NCBI GenBank assembly: GCA_009768925.2
Contig: VHIT02000028.1
Span: 1 to 64,000, forward strand
Reading direction: 5' to 3'
Length of the DNA stretch: 64,000 nucleotides
From: Cryptosporidium bovis
Lineage: Eukaryota > Apicomplexa > Conoidasida > Eucoccidiorida > Cryptosporidiidae
Shown here: positions 17,469 through 28,302 of the stretch, one piece after another
How positions within the stretch are numbered: the stretch's first letter is position 1
Layout of the letters: each line of letters begins with the position of its first letter
Notes under the pieces: generated by a model
Database searches by the model: none
Told to the model about the DNA's origin: nothing
What the model saw: the letters and a program-made list of their open reading frames with translations, nothing else
Made by a program: the position numbers and the translations under genes

Positions 17469-19856
17469 ATGATTGATGATGATCATGGTATTCGTGCTTT
17501 CATTAGATCTTCAAAAGAAGTATTAACTGGAAGAATAAAAAAATACTTCGAAGACTTCCATGTTTATGAAATTCAGAATAATGAAGAAATATGTCACTTA
17601 ACTGAAATAAAGAATAAAAGTGACATTTTGGCCGAGCTTGAAGTAAAAAGGAGAATTTCATCTGGAGAAGATTTGTTTACTCACTCAGGGTTTGAAATAA
17701 AAAAAGAATTTATTGAAAAACTCATTTTATTGGAGATACCAAGAAAATGTATAGACAATATCATCTTTTATGTAAAATTTTTAGGAGAAATAAAAAGACT
17801 TACAATTAATAGTAACATAAATAATAAGTTATTCAAATTTGACTCAAAAGGAAAACTCGTTACATTTTGTGAATTAAAAATAAGAATTCCCAATAGCGAA
17901 TTGAATAGTCAACTTTTAAATAAAACAAATGAACGAGAAAGTAATACAAAAATATGTATTATAAAAAATAGTAAGATGAGGAGAAAGTTGTTTCATGAAG
18001 CAATTAAGGAATATATACCGTTTATTACCTCTCAAACTATTGATACCAATTCTGGAGAAAAAAAAACTGAAAGTAATGTAAAACACTTTGAAAACATAGA
18101 CTTGTTTTTATCAAATGAAATATTTGCAGAACTTTCAAAAAATATTAATTTTAGCGAGTTTATTACTGAAGAAAGAAATAAAGAATATGTTGAAAATGGA
18201 AATCAAGAAATTTTTGACTATATTGTTCTGAGACCTTCAAGAGACTTCATTTACTCTCTTAGAAATTTAACAAGTACTTCTTCACTGGATATTAATAATG
18301 ATGATGAAAATTATGATAATTCATACTCTTCGAAAAAAATTAAATACAATAATCATAATAATAACTCAACCATTGCGTCATACACAAATTATGAATTAGG
18401 AAAGGATGAGAGATGGAACCCAAATATTCCATGCTACATTCACTTTACTGTTTATAAAGAAAACAGAGACACAATTGATGCGATTAATATGATATCAAAA
18501 TGTTTAAGGCGTAATCATAAGTCTTTTGGTATTGCAGGTTTGAAAGATAGAAGAGGCATTACAACTCAAAGAGTATCAGCATACAAAGTTCTGGAAGAAC
18601 AGCTCATTTATGCGACAACATTAAGGGGTTGGGACAGGAATATAAGGATATGTGATTTTAAGTACGAAAATAATCATATAAATATAGGGGATCTCAAAGG
18701 GAATCTCTTTCATGTTGTAATTAGGGACCTGAAGGTTGCAGTGAATGAAAAAAATGAAAATAGAACTGGAAGTATAACAATTGATACAGTAAAAAATTTA
18801 ATTGAAGAAATAAAAACATTGGGGTTTATTAATTATTTTGGATTACAAAGATTTGGGACAAGCTGCATCCCAACTTACAAAATTGGTATTTCAATATTAA
18901 AGGAAAACTGGAAAAAAGCATTTCTCCTGATAATTGGTTTTGATGATGATAAACTAGAAAATTGCCAAGCTTCAGATAGAGAATTGTTCCATGAGATAAC
19001 TAACGGAAAATTTGATAATTATCTCAGAAGACTTTCGCCTCATTCTTACATCGAAAAAATAATTATTAATGGTATAATTAGAGAACTTAAAAACGAAAAA
19101 ATATATCCTGAGTCTCTCTTGAATCATAAAAGAGAAAAGTATATCTATAAAAATAGTTTAAATTACCTACCTAAAAATTCATACTCATTGTATTTACACT
19201 CTGTACAATCATTAATCTTTAATCTGGTAGCAAGTGAGAGAATTAAAAGATTTGGAAATACACCAATTGTAGGTGATTTAGTACTTCAAAACCAAGATGA
19301 AAATTTAAAATTACATGATATGAAAGACTTTGGAGCGTTAGATAAACAACCCAAAGTAATCGTTTTAAAAGAATCTGAGATAAATGACTATACAATACAG
19401 GATGTTGTCTTAACACTTCCAGGGGACGATGTCATATACCCACCAAATATGAACTTGTTATACAAGGAAATTGTAAATAAATTGCTAGGTATTGATTTAA
19501 ATTTTACTGAATTTGGGATGAAAGGTAGCTACAGAAATTTGGTTGTTGTTCCAAGGGAAATCAGCTACACCACTTTTAATTTGCCAGAAGAGAATAAGGG
19601 TGTAACTAAAGAGAGTTTCTCAGATCCTAAATTGATATTAAGTGATTTGGATGCACTCTTGGCTCCTGATAGTAGAGAACTAACTAATACAAAAACTAAT
19701 GAGGTAAGAATAAATGAAAAGTTACTGGGTTTTAAAAATGAAGATAGTAAATGCAGTGATATTGTGAATACAGTGGTATTTTCTTGTAAGTTGCCAAAGT
19801 CATCATATGTTACAGTTGCACTTAGGGAGCTTCTTGGGAGTTTCCCTATTGAATAA
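17469..19856 (+). CDS. PUS7: tRNA pseudouridine synthase Pus7 (TruD family)
   Basis: This 795-aa protein carries the TruD signature FGIAGLKDRRGITTQRVSAY; the catalytic aspartate is D360. A second conserved block, INYFGLQRFG, lies at about 455-465, and an N-terminal segment shows the FxVxEI-like entry (KKYFEDFHVYEI). Pus7 makes pseudouridine at position 13 of tRNAs and position 35 of pre-tRNA-Tyr, and modifies some snRNAs/mRNAs. The protein is expanded by low-complexity Asn/Lys stretches (about 275-305), common in this organism group. It converges with MRS2, with 10 bp between stops. Confidence 0.9.
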   Translation: MIDDDHGIRAFIRSSKEVLTGRIKKYFEDFHVYEIQNNEEICHLTEIKNKSDILAELEVKRRISSGEDLFTHSGFEIKKEFIEKLILLEIPRKCIDNIIFYVKFLGEIKRLTINSNINNKLFKFDSKGKLVTFCELKIRIPNSELNSQLLNKTNERESNTKICIIKNSKMRRKLFHEAIKEYIPFITSQTIDTNSGEKKTESNVKHFENIDLFLSNEIFAELSKNINFSEFITEERNKEYVENGNQEIFDYIVLRPSRDFIYSLRNLTSTSSLDINNDDENYDNSYSSKKIKYNNHNNNSTIASYTNYELGKDERWNPNIPCYIHFTVYKENRDTIDAINMISKCLRRNHKSFGIAGLKDRRGITTQRVSAYKVLEEQLIYATTLRGWDRNIRICDFKYENNHINIGDLKGNLFHVVIRDLKVAVNEKNENRTGSITIDTVKNLIEEIKTLGFINYFGLQRFGTSCIPTYKIGISILKENWKKAFLLIIGFDDDKLENCQASDRELFHEITNGKFDNYLRRLSPHSYIEKIIINGIIRELKNEKIYPESLLNHKREKYIYKNSLNYLPKNSYSLYLHSVQSLIFNLVASERIKRFGNTPIVGDLVLQNQDENLKLHDMKDFGALDKQPKVIVLKESEINDYTIQDVVLTLPGDDVIYPPNMNLLYKEIVNKLLGIDLNFTEFGMKGSYRNLVVVPREISYTTFNLPEENKGVTKESFSDPKLILSDLDALLAPDSRELTNTKTNEVRINEKLLGFKNEDSKCSDIVNTVVFSCKLPKSSYVTVALRELLGSFPIE

Positions 19857-19866
19857 ATATTTGAAA

Positions 19867-21570
19867 CTACAAATCTATTTTCCTGAAAGTGGTAAGGACT
19901 ACAATTGCACCCGCTGCGCACAATGATATTAAACCCCATGTAATAAACCAAAATAGTGCAGGCCCTACTTCTTCAAGGCCATTTCGGAGGTTCATTCCGA
20001 AACAATCAGCAAAAAAACCGCAAAATCCTGTTATTGTCGCTATTATTGAAAGCCCTAAATCGGCTTTCATTATAGAGTTTCTAAGAGAGGATAATTCAAG
20101 TGTTAATACTTCCAATGCATCCTCCAAAGATTCGCCTATTGACTCTATTTGTTGCAGCATCATTTCCACTTCCTGAGCATAACACTCGAGAACATTCTCA
20201 ACCTCCTCATGGTAAGGTGTGTTTTTAGGATATTCCCATGCTTCTGGTCTATTCCAATAAAAAGAAATTTCAAGACGTTGCATATCCTCTTCATTTCCAA
20301 GCATTTCTGTAATTGCCTTAAATAAACCTTGTGCGAGCTCTTCAATCGCATTTAGTCTCCTTCTAAGTTCGGAAACCGCATCCAATAATCTTCTCGTTTC
20401 GCGATTTCTTCCGGGGAAGCTATCAAGTATAAAGAGTACTGAGTCCCTTATAGGTCTAACTTGACGGTTGATAATATTGCAAGACTCTACCAAGATTGTT
20501 TCAAGTACTAAATATTCAAACGGAGTTGAACTTTCAACCTTAGATATTTGTTCTAACTTTCTTAAAAGTGGAAATCCGTCTTCTATTCCAGTAGGTGCAA
20601 ATTTACAATTCTTATAATTAATTTGTTTTTCATTCAAACCTTCAATAGGAAGAAATTCAATACCAGCAATAGAATTACTCTCGTCTATTCTAGATTTCAC
20701 ATTAAAATTATTTAAATTAGTTTCAGTACTAATTTCTGTCTTATTGTTATTATTTATTGGTGAAATAGGAACCTCTGTCGATAATACAATGGAGTTGTCG
20801 TTTAAAATTTGATTCCTGTTACTGCTAGGTACACATTCTTTAGATAACTCATTCTTTTTATCTAAAAGCTGTGTATTATTAGAATTATAATTACCAATAT
20901 TATTGCTTGAATACTCAAGTGGGGACTTTAGATACCCAGAAGCAATTAATAAAACTTTTTGGTGTAGGATGATTACCCTGAAGTGAGGAACGTTAACTAA
21001 AATGCAATTTCTCCTGACTTCGATAGAAGGTCTCTGGCTACTCCCCATACTTACTACTTGTCTTAAGTCACGAAGTTTGAGGGCTCCAGGAACTGTATCT
21101 TGTAGGACGCATTCTTTATTGTATGAATGAACCAATCTCAAAAGTTCACCAGTTTGTAGGTGCAGACAGCGTTTATAACCTCTTCCAATTTCAAAGGTAA
21201 CATATTTTCTTGTTTTTGCTTGAAGTGCTTCCAAAAATTCTCTGTTACCACCTAATTTCCGATTTTTTTCCGTAACCTGTCTTTCATGAATATTAGAAAT
21301 TATTTCAGTTTCTCTTGAAATTCCATCGGAGAATAATAAAGAGTTACCTTCATCTATTTCGGTGTTTATTTTACGTATTCCTGATGGTCTTCCATTGGCA
21401 TGAAATTGGTCAACAACCCTATCAAGAAAATCAACATTTTCAAGTTTTTCCTTACAAGAGTCGTCACTTTTTTGAACATCGGGATCATATATACGATCCT
21501 CAAAGATACCCATATTTCCCTCAACAACTATCTCCTCTAAATCTTTATTTTCAAGATATGTTGACGACAT
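19867..21570 (-). CDS. MRS2: MRS2/CorA-type magnesium transporter
   Basis: The C-terminal 60 residues hold two transmembrane helices. The first ends with the CorA/MRS2 signature GMN (525-527, CFGMNLRNG), followed by a short loop and the second helix (ALFWFITWGLISLCAAGAIV). The long helical region before it (about 380-500) forms the funnel, and the N-terminal part matches the MRS2 alpha/beta domain (LRDLRQVVS). A low-complexity Asn insert lies at about 225-290. The frame opens 27 codons further upstream with a hydrophobic stretch that could be a targeting signal. The ATG at 21570 is chosen because the longer form would leave only 6 bp to the next gene. Whether it acts in the mitosome or another membrane is open. 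Confidence 0.85.
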   Translation of the reverse strand: MSSTYLENKDLEEIVVEGNMGIFEDRIYDPDVQKSDDSCKEKLENVDFLDRVVDQFHANGRPSGIRKINTEIDEGNSLLFSDGISRETEIISNIHERQVTEKNRKLGGNREFLEALQAKTRKYVTFEIGRGYKRCLHLQTGELLRLVHSYNKECVLQDTVPGALKLRDLRQVVSMGSSQRPSIEVRRNCILVNVPHFRVIILHQKVLLIASGYLKSPLEYSSNNIGNYNSNNTQLLDKKNELSKECVPSSNRNQILNDNSIVLSTEVPISPINNNNKTEISTETNLNNFNVKSRIDESNSIAGIEFLPIEGLNEKQINYKNCKFAPTGIEDGFPLLRKLEQISKVESSTPFEYLVLETILVESCNIINRQVRPIRDSVLFILDSFPGRNRETRRLLDAVSELRRRLNAIEELAQGLFKAITEMLGNEEDMQRLEISFYWNRPEAWEYPKNTPYHEEVENVLECYAQEVEMMLQQIESIGESLEDALEVLTLELSSLRNSIMKADLGLSIIATITGFCGFFADCFGMNLRNGLEEVGPALFWFITWGLISLCAAGAIVVLTTFRKIDL

Positions 21571-21657
21571 TAGTTCTATATTGATAATGCTAATATTGAC
21601 ATTGACAGTGATAGAAAAAAAAGGCAAGAATGAGATAAAGCGCGGATGCATTTTCCA

Positions 21658-22866
21658 TTAAAGATATGCCCAAAGTATAGTTGCATCTTCATTTATTTGA
21701 CTTATGTAACTTATTATATCTGATTTTTCGCTGAAACCAAACTTAATCTGAATAAAATCCAACGTATTGTACCCATTACAAATATCAACTATCTCTTTTT
21801 GGTTCGAGTCTAATTCCGTGTTATTAAGAATAATAGGATACTCGTGCAATCTAACAATTTTCTTTTTTGCTACACCAATTGATATAAATTTACGGATATT
21901 TTTTATATCGTCTTTAATTAGATGGTCATAGTATTTTCTCGTAAATGTCTTAACATTTCCATTATTATTACATTCAAAACATAGATGTTTATATATTTGA
22001 TATTCATTATCTAAGTTGGTCCCAATATATCTATATTTATTTTCAACTGAAAACATATCAACTATTTCTATTATTTTATAAAAAACTAGATGTTTTAGGC
22101 AAGTTATTACATCACATAATTGGATTGAGCATAAATTTGATATATCAAAAACTGTATTTCTGCCATCAACTTGTTTAAGTACACGAGTAAATAAAATATC
22201 AACACCTAAATATTTAATATCATCAAGTGGCCATTTTGCCATAGGATAAGGCACGTCCTCCGGCTTTATTAGAAAATCGTATGTTGGAGGTCTTATTTTG
22301 AATGAAAGAGCATTTTTAGGTGTTAAATTCAAGTGTACCCTATGAGTTAAATTCAATTGATATCTTACATCCTCAATAATTTCGGAAATATTCTTAGGAA
22401 ATGGAGTTAGATTATGTGCCTTTTTATTTACTCTTTTCAGTGCCCCACAAATATTCTCTGAACCAATACAATAAGAATAAAGTATTCCACATTCCTCCTC
22501 AAGTTGTTTAAACCCTAGTCCTACGATTCTTGCAATATGTCTTGTGTATAACTCTTTATTTATGTCTTTTAAAAAGTCTTCCACTATAATGCACACTGTA
22601 AATTGAAAGCTATTTCTCAAGTAGTGACAACCTTCAATAAAAATAGGAACTCCAACAGCCCTCCACCTATCATTAATGACAATTGAAAGTGTAGTGCCTT
22701 CAAAATGTGAATCAGGTAATAAATAATGTGTTATCAATGAAAGAAAAGAATTTTCGTACCCAAATATTTCAGAGGGACTTTTACAAAGTACAACTGGGCC
22801 AAGTTCTTCATCAAATTTACAAAAAATAATACCTTCAATATATGGCCAAATCCAAATATTATCCAT
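21658..22866 (-). CDS. NPRL2: NPRL2-like GATOR1 subunit
   Basis: This 402-aa protein begins IEGIIFCKFDEELGPVVLCK, the longin-like opening of NPRL2 (IECIFFSEFHPTLGPK in human). It continues with RNSFQFTVCIIVE (human RNALLFNLGFV). It ends with a winged-helix region containing IRKFISIGVAKKKIVRLHEY, matching human RKLIQFGLMKNLIRRLQKY. NPRL2 with NPRL3 and DEPDC5 forms GATOR1, the GAP for RagA/B that restrains TORC1 when amino acids are short. Length is close to human (380 aa). It lies tandem to MRS2 on the minus strand. Confidence 0.85.
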   Translation of the reverse strand: MDNIWIWPYIEGIIFCKFDEELGPVVLCKSPSEIFGYENSFLSLITHYLLPDSHFEGTTLSIVINDRWRAVGVPIFIEGCHYLRNSFQFTVCIIVEDFLKDINKELYTRHIARIVGLGFKQLEEECGILYSYCIGSENICGALKRVNKKAHNLTPFPKNISEIIEDVRYQLNLTHRVHLNLTPKNALSFKIRPPTYDFLIKPEDVPYPMAKWPLDDIKYLGVDILFTRVLKQVDGRNTVFDISNLCSIQLCDVITCLKHLVFYKIIEIVDMFSVENKYRYIGTNLDNEYQIYKHLCFECNNNGNVKTFTRKYYDHLIKDDIKNIRKFISIGVAKKKIVRLHEYPIILNNTELDSNQKEIVDICNGYNTLDFIQIKFGFSEKSDIISYISQINEDATILWAYL

Positions 22867-23113
22867 TATATTCCTTATTTCGCTTTCTCAAAATATGCCA
22901 GTCTTCACAGTTACTCGGTATTTTCATCCGTATCTTTCTAAAAACAATATTTGAATAGTGTGTATTTCATTTTTAATAAGTTATTATGTATAGATTTGAA
23001 ATTTGAATTTCAATTAAAATAATCAACAATGGACAAACAGTCCATTTTATTTTATCGATAAAAATCCCAAAGTTGCGGTAATTTACAGGGCAGAATTTGT
23101 AATATAAATTCTA

Positions 23114-23581
23114 ATGGTTTCTTTTGTCTGCGGAGATTGCCAAGAAGTGCTTAAAAAGAGTAAAATAGACTCCCATTGTATTGGTAATTGCTCAAATGCA
23201 TGGGAATTCACGTGCATTGATTGCAATGTCACATTTCAGGGTTTTACATACAAAAATCACTCCAAGTGTATTACAGAGGAGGAAAAGTATCATGGTAAAT
23301 TTTCGAAGGTAAGCAAGACCAATTCAAAAATGGAAAAGAATAATAGAAAGAATTTATCAGGTGATTTTACTTGCATAATTAACGAAATACTCAGAATAAA
23401 TGGCTCGATGAGTTGGAAGAACTTGAGAGACAAATCCGTTAATGAGTATTGTAAAAGAAACAATGTAAAAGTAAATAACAGTGAGTTCAGGAGAAAGCTT
23501 AACTTGGAATGCCTCGCATCGATTCCCGTAAAATATACTTGTAGGGAGTCTAATATAATTAAGTTGCGTGATTTACCCTAA
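23114..23581 (+). CDS. LYAR: LYAR-type C2HC zinc-finger nucleolar protein
   Basis: The first 65 residues carry two LYAR-type C2HC fingers: MVSFVCGDCQEVLKKSKIDS with HC following, then FTCIDCNVTFQGFTYKNHSK with C. Human LYAR opens almost the same way (CNACGESVKKxQVEKH; CIDCGKDFxGDDYKNHxKC). A basic linker is followed by a C-terminal helical segment (about 90-150). LYAR proteins are nucleolar and linked to pre-rRNA processing. At 155 aa this is a short family member. Its last 9 bases overlap the 3' end of ORC4 on the other strand. Confidence 0.85.
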   Translation: MVSFVCGDCQEVLKKSKIDSHCIGNCSNAWEFTCIDCNVTFQGFTYKNHSKCITEEEKYHGKFSKVSKTNSKMEKNNRKNLSGDFTCIINEILRINGSMSWKNLRDKSVNEYCKRNNVKVNNSEFRRKLNLECLASIPVKYTCRESNIIKLRDLP

Positions 23582-25150
23582 CATGTCGAGTTTAATCCAA
23601 TAAAGTAAAATGGTAGGTATATTTAATTTGTCAACAATTTTAGAGTAAACTTTATAATGTGTAAACTTCACGGGAGCTCTCTCCACTAAAGTTCTATGTG
23701 GAAAGCCATCATAGTTCGAAATAGGTTCTATTATTCCTTCTTTTACTAGTAATAAAAATGACAATTTATACGAGTCTTCAGAGTGCTCAAAGTTTATTCC
23801 AGATACATTTTTTTGCAAGTAGTTATGTAATTTTAACTTGTTTATCTCCTGGACTATTTTTCTAAATGTTATGATCTCCAATCCTGAATTTATAATTCTT
23901 ATTGAACCTGCGAGTATAGTATGTTGGATGATGCTGAGGTCCTCAAATTTTTTTTGTAAAATATACTCAAAGGAGAGGTCACCTTGAGTAATCGATCGAA
24001 ATTCATGTCTAAATCCTTTGATAATGTCTAAATCTTTCTCTTCAATGTTAAATATTTCGAGCATCTCCTTATTTGAGGACTGGGGTGTAATAAGCAAAAA
24101 TTTGTAGGCAATTATCAAAAGTAGGTCTAACTTCGTTAAACCAGATTCCACGAGGCATTCCAAACTATCGGTAAAATTTCTTGAGAAATCATCTGCAAAA
24201 ATAAATGAAATAAGCTCATTAATTGATTTATTATACGTTTCTATTGATTTTCGTAAAAAATGATTTGTATTCTCACAAACATCAATATTTAACAACTCGG
24301 ATAGTTCACTAGTGAAGTATCCAATGTTAAACTCTTTTATTTCATTTGATAACTCTTCCATAATAATCCTTCTTTGAGACATTCTACTTTTTACTCTTTT
24401 CTCAAAGAAACTAGGTAGATCAAACATTGAGGTACTTAAAATTAGTATTAGGTTTATCTCCGGAGAATGCATGATATCCACTAGAGTGTATAGTGCAAAC
24501 TGTCTAACTGAATGAAATGAGGAGTTTGAGTTGAAATGGTTAATATTTAGAGAGTCAGAGATAATAGTTTCACAGTTTTCTAAAACAAAAATAACTAAGT
24601 ATCCACATTTTGAAATACCAATCAACCTTTCTTTCAGAATAGATATTTTCTGATGACCACTAAAAAGCTTTCTATGCATCGGGAAGTATTCATCTAATCT
24701 CTCAAGTAATACGGTTAATAACGTATTATCGTCAAAATTTACACAATTAATATGAATTATAATAGTCTCTGTGGGCATTTTTAAACCTTTCTGATAGAAG
24801 TATTTCGACAGTGAACTAGTTTTGCCAGAACATGAGTTACCGAAGACAATACATGAACGGCTGGTATTGTCGTTGACAATTTGATCCAATAGATTTCCAA
24901 TTTTTAAAGTTATTCCGGATAATTTGAATGAGCTTAATCCGCTTCGCTCATAATAATTACATTCACATTGTGTGTTAAGTAAGAATTCACGAAGCCTCAA
25001 GTGCAATAAATTGAAAATTTTACCGGAACCATCATGACTCTGAAATAAATTATCAAAAACCTAGGAAATTAGTTATGATATACACATAAATTAACGTTTA
25101 TACAAACAACTTACGGCCGTAGTTAAATTCTCGATTTTATTTTGCTTCAT
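23573..25150 (-). CDS. ORC4: Origin recognition complex subunit 4-like AAA+ protein (2 exons)
   Basis: Exon 1 is 25115-25150 (MKQNKIENLTTA), the 75-nt intron is 25040-25114 (GTAAGT...TTTCAG, phase 0), and exon 2 is 23573-25039. The product is 500 aa. Walker A is GNSCSGKTS (79-87). The usual Walker B aspartate-glutamate is replaced (VIFVLENCE). The segment FEKRVKSRMSQRRI matches the ORC4-specific RVKSRFSHRQI. A helical lid and a C-terminal winged-helix part follow. Without exon 1 the frame has no ATG near its 5' end, so the intron is needed. ORC4 helps ORC load MCM at origins; MCM3 is 6 kb away. Confidence 0.85.
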
Positions 25151-25219
25151 TAAAAAACAGAAAAATGTATCACAGGTGGGGAGAGGGGATAATGTGAGAA
25201 GAAAATAAACGAAAAAAAA

Positions 25220-26836
25220 TCAACGAATATTAAAATATATTGCAAGCGTGTACAAAGGAATAGTTGCATTGTCAATTTGAAGTGTATATGCCTCTAATAT
25301 TGATGATATAAATGAAACTAAAAACAAGTCAGAATATTTATATTTATTTAGAGAAATGTTGCACAGGATAACAAGGGAAGTGAAAGTTGATATTATAAAT
25401 GATACCATACCAAATAAAGTTTTGTTGTTGTTCCAAGGCAATGAAACGCTACCAAACGTTACACCAACTAATGCAGAAAATGTATCTCCAATTCCAATTG
25501 TTGCAATTCCAATTGCGGCAGAAACTACATCAAAGGCCTGACTACTGTTGTGATTTGAAAATTCTACAATAATTGGAAATGAAACTCCAATTAATAAACA
25601 AATATGTGTCACAACAAAACCATCTAAATTATCCTTCATGTCTATAAATAGAATAAACACAGAATTTAACACTTTAGTTAATCCATTTATTGCCTTGCAT
25701 TTCCTAGTTATCTCAAGAATAATGTATAAATTTGATGACACATATATTGAAATAACAGTGAATGCTAACAGACATTCTGCATCAGTTTTGCTTCCTTCGG
25801 ATCTTTTATAAATAATTATTGGGGGAATGAATACCAAAACAACGAGTAGATGAAAAGCCTTCCTAAGTATTACTTTACCTCTTTTAGTACTGGAAATAAG
25901 AGTCAGGTTTAAAGAAGATAGGAGTAGTATTGTTATAGAGACAGTAAAAACCCAGTAAAGAAGAAGAATTCTAATTGAAAAAGATGATAAAATCATTTTA
26001 AATATGTAATCAATAACCTCAATTCCAATTTTAATTGAGTAAGAAACTGGGAAATAGACGGCCAAAATAATTAATGCAATGTCAATAACTTTTCTGAGGT
26101 AGAGATTTTGATGGTTTATCTTATTTAATGTTTTGTCAGTGAGCAATGTATTCATTCCAAAGTAAATAAGAGGTAAAAGTACTTCCGTTATAAACGTAAT
26201 ATGTGCTATACACGATTCCCACTCCAAACTTTTTTTTTCATTAATTTTTATTATTTTTATAAGGGAAAATAGAAATGATGATGAAATTAATTGAGAAAAG
26301 ATATTGAATTCTCCAAACTTAGTATAATATTCTTCCTTGTCGATAATAAAAGAAATGGACTTCAATATAACAAAATAGTATATTATTGAAAGTATAACAA
26401 TGTGGTTTGAATGAATTTCATTGATCTCTGAATCAGTAAAAAAATTAAAGGAAACCATAATAACAAACAAATAAAGATATTTGATACAAAATGAAGAAAT
26501 AACAACTTTCTCACCCAATATATATATCGAAATGCCAGTAATAGAAATCAAAATAGAAAACAATTTTATTAAGTCGGATACTTGTGTTCCTAAACTGATA
26601 TTTGACTTTGTAATAGTGTATAGCAATAGTGGACATGAAAAGTTATGTATTAAAAAAAAGTCTCCTTTGTTTAAGTTATCCAGGAAATATTTAATTATAT
26701 ACATAAAGATTGTTATAAGTAGGATGTAGAAAGTATACAAAGGTTGATTCTGATAGATTAATTCAATACTTGAGTTTGATGCAACAAACAACAGACTGAA
26801 TGATATTACGTCAACAAACTGAAACATATTAACCAT
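25220..26836 (-). CDS. DOLK: Dolichol kinase (SEC59-like)
   Basis: This 538-aa polytopic membrane protein has about 13-15 hydrophobic helices. Near the C-terminus, GIATIGIGDTFSALVGVTFG followed by SVSLPWNNNKTLFG matches the CTP-binding region of dolichol kinases (VGDAxAxxxGxxxG...W...KKTxEG). The RKAFHLLVVLVFIPP segment matches the conserved RKxFHxLxxxxF(I/L)P block. Dolichol kinase makes dolichyl phosphate from dolichol and CTP in the ER, which is needed for N-glycosylation and mannosylation. It fits with OST48, OST4-like, DPM2-like and GDP-mannose pyrophosphorylase in this window. Confidence 0.85.
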   Translation of the reverse strand: MVNMFQFVDVISFSLLFVASNSSIELIYQNQPLYTFYILLITIFMYIIKYFLDNLNKGDFFLIHNFSCPLLLYTITKSNISLGTQVSDLIKLFSILISITGISIYILGEKVVISSFCIKYLYLFVIMVSFNFFTDSEINEIHSNHIVILSIIYYFVILKSISFIIDKEEYYTKFGEFNIFSQLISSSFLFSLIKIIKINEKKSLEWESCIAHITFITEVLLPLIYFGMNTLLTDKTLNKINHQNLYLRKVIDIALIILAVYFPVSYSIKIGIEVIDYIFKMILSSFSIRILLLYWVFTVSITILLLSSLNLTLISSTKRGKVILRKAFHLLVVLVFIPPIIIYKRSEGSKTDAECLLAFTVISIYVSSNLYIILEITRKCKAINGLTKVLNSVFILFIDMKDNLDGFVVTHICLLIGVSFPIIVEFSNHNSSQAFDVVSAAIGIATIGIGDTFSALVGVTFGSVSLPWNNNKTLFGMVSFIISTFTSLVILCNISLNKYKYSDLFLVSFISSILEAYTLQIDNATIPLYTLAIYFNIR

Positions 26837-27098
26837 TTTTCATTTTTGAACACAATTTTAGAGCCTTCAATGATTATCAAGATATATAAAAGATATCATA
26901 TCCCAAGTTTACTTCAAGGTAACCTTGTTTTTGAATAGTTCCTCACCTTTAGAATTCATAGGCTACAGAATATCTGTTTTATTTTAAACATACTAATAAA
27001 CTTGCGAGTGGCGCACAATTCTGGCGTTGAAAAATAAAAACCGAGGGTGTCACTTATAATAATCATTTTCTTAGTCTGGTGCATTAAAAATACAAATA

Positions 27099-28022
27099 AT
27101 GCTTTCGTTTCTATCTGGAATTAATGCATGTAATTTAGAGCTCACAATTGATCAGGAAGTGGGAAGAAAGTTCGCATCTTTGAGTAGAAGGCGAAAAGGT
27201 GAAAAGGGTTTAATTTTTAGTGATGGAGAAGATATAAGTGGTCTAGCAACTGTTGCAATAAGGCCCGGGAAAAAATTGGATCATCAGGGGATTAGAGTTG
27301 AGGTTATCGGCCAAATTGATGTTATTTATGATCAATCATCCTCATATGATTTTTTTTCTATTACTAAGGATCTTGAGCCATCTGGAAGCTTATATGAAAC
27401 CAAACATTACAAATGGAGGTTTAATGCGGTTGATAAACCATACGAAACTTATTATGGAGCAAATATACAACTAAGGTATTTTATCAGATTGACAGTTCTC
27501 AGAGCGTTTGCTGGTAATATTGTAAAAGAAGTAGATTTTGTAGTTCAGAATGTAGGTACTGAGCATGTACCTGGTTCAATTCCGATTAGCAATAAGTTAA
27601 ATGAGGGAATAAAGATGGAGGTCGGTGTTGAAGGCTGCCTGCATATCGAATTGGAATACAATAAATCAACCTACCACCTGAAAGATGTTGTATTGGGAAA
27701 GGTGTACTTTTCTATTGTGAGACTCAAAATTAAATATATGGAGATTGACGTTATTAGACTTGAAACATGTGGTTCAGGTTCATCTGCAATTACAGAAACG
27801 GAAGTACTTTCTAAGTTTGAAATTATGGATGGTGCTCCAGCAAGACAAGAATTCATTCCTTTAAGAATGTATTTATGTGGCTGCGACTTGACGCCGACAT
27901 ATAAAAACGTACAAAACAAATTGTCAGTCCGATACTTTTTGAATTTAATTATTGTTGATGAGGAAGATAGACGCTATTTTAAGAGGCAGGAAATAACACT
28001 TTGGAGAAAGAAACTAGGCTAA
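27099..28022 (+). CDS. VPS26: Retromer subunit VPS26
   Basis: This 307-aa protein has the arrestin-like double beta-sandwich pattern of VPS26. The order is [20 protein letters not shown], then [20 protein letters not shown] (human KPYESYxGxNVxLRYFL), then [20 protein letters not shown], and last [20 protein letters not shown] followed by EITLWR. These are among the best conserved VPS26 blocks. VPS26 binds VPS35/VPS29 in the complex that recycles receptors from endosomes to the Golgi, important for secretory-organelle sorting in apicomplexans. A GTGGCGC sequence lies about 85 bp upstream. Confidence 0.95.
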   Translation: MLSFLSGINACNLELTIDQEVGRKFASLSRRRKGEKGLIFSDGEDISGLATVAIRPGKKLDHQGIRVEVIGQIDVIYDQSSSYDFFSITKDLEPSGSLYETKHYKWRFNAVDKPYETYYGANIQLRYFIRLTVLRAFAGNIVKEVDFVVQNVGTEHVPGSIPISNKLNEGIKMEVGVEGCLHIELEYNKSTYHLKDVVLGKVYFSIVRLKIKYMEIDVIRLETCGSGSSAITETEVLSKFEIMDGAPARQEFIPLRMYLCGCDLTPTYKNVQNKLSVRYFLNLIIVDEEDRRYFKRQEITLWRKKLG

Positions 28023-28302
28023 TGAACGAAATAAAGTAATTCCCTTTGAAGTTATTAGAGTATCTCATATTGCTAAATTTATCTTCAATATTAATTAATT
28101 TTAATTTCCACTTCGGTTTTATCTCAGAATTTTGAGTTCAAAATGTCACTTCACGGTCTGATGATTAGGCGGAAAACTATCCTATATCAAACATAGCTCT
28201 AAACAATTGTCACTAAATTTTGTATTTTTTAAATATTGATACAGGATTTTTCTCAATAAAGAAGTAACAGAGTATTACTTTGGCTCCTCAAGTTTTATAA
28301 CA

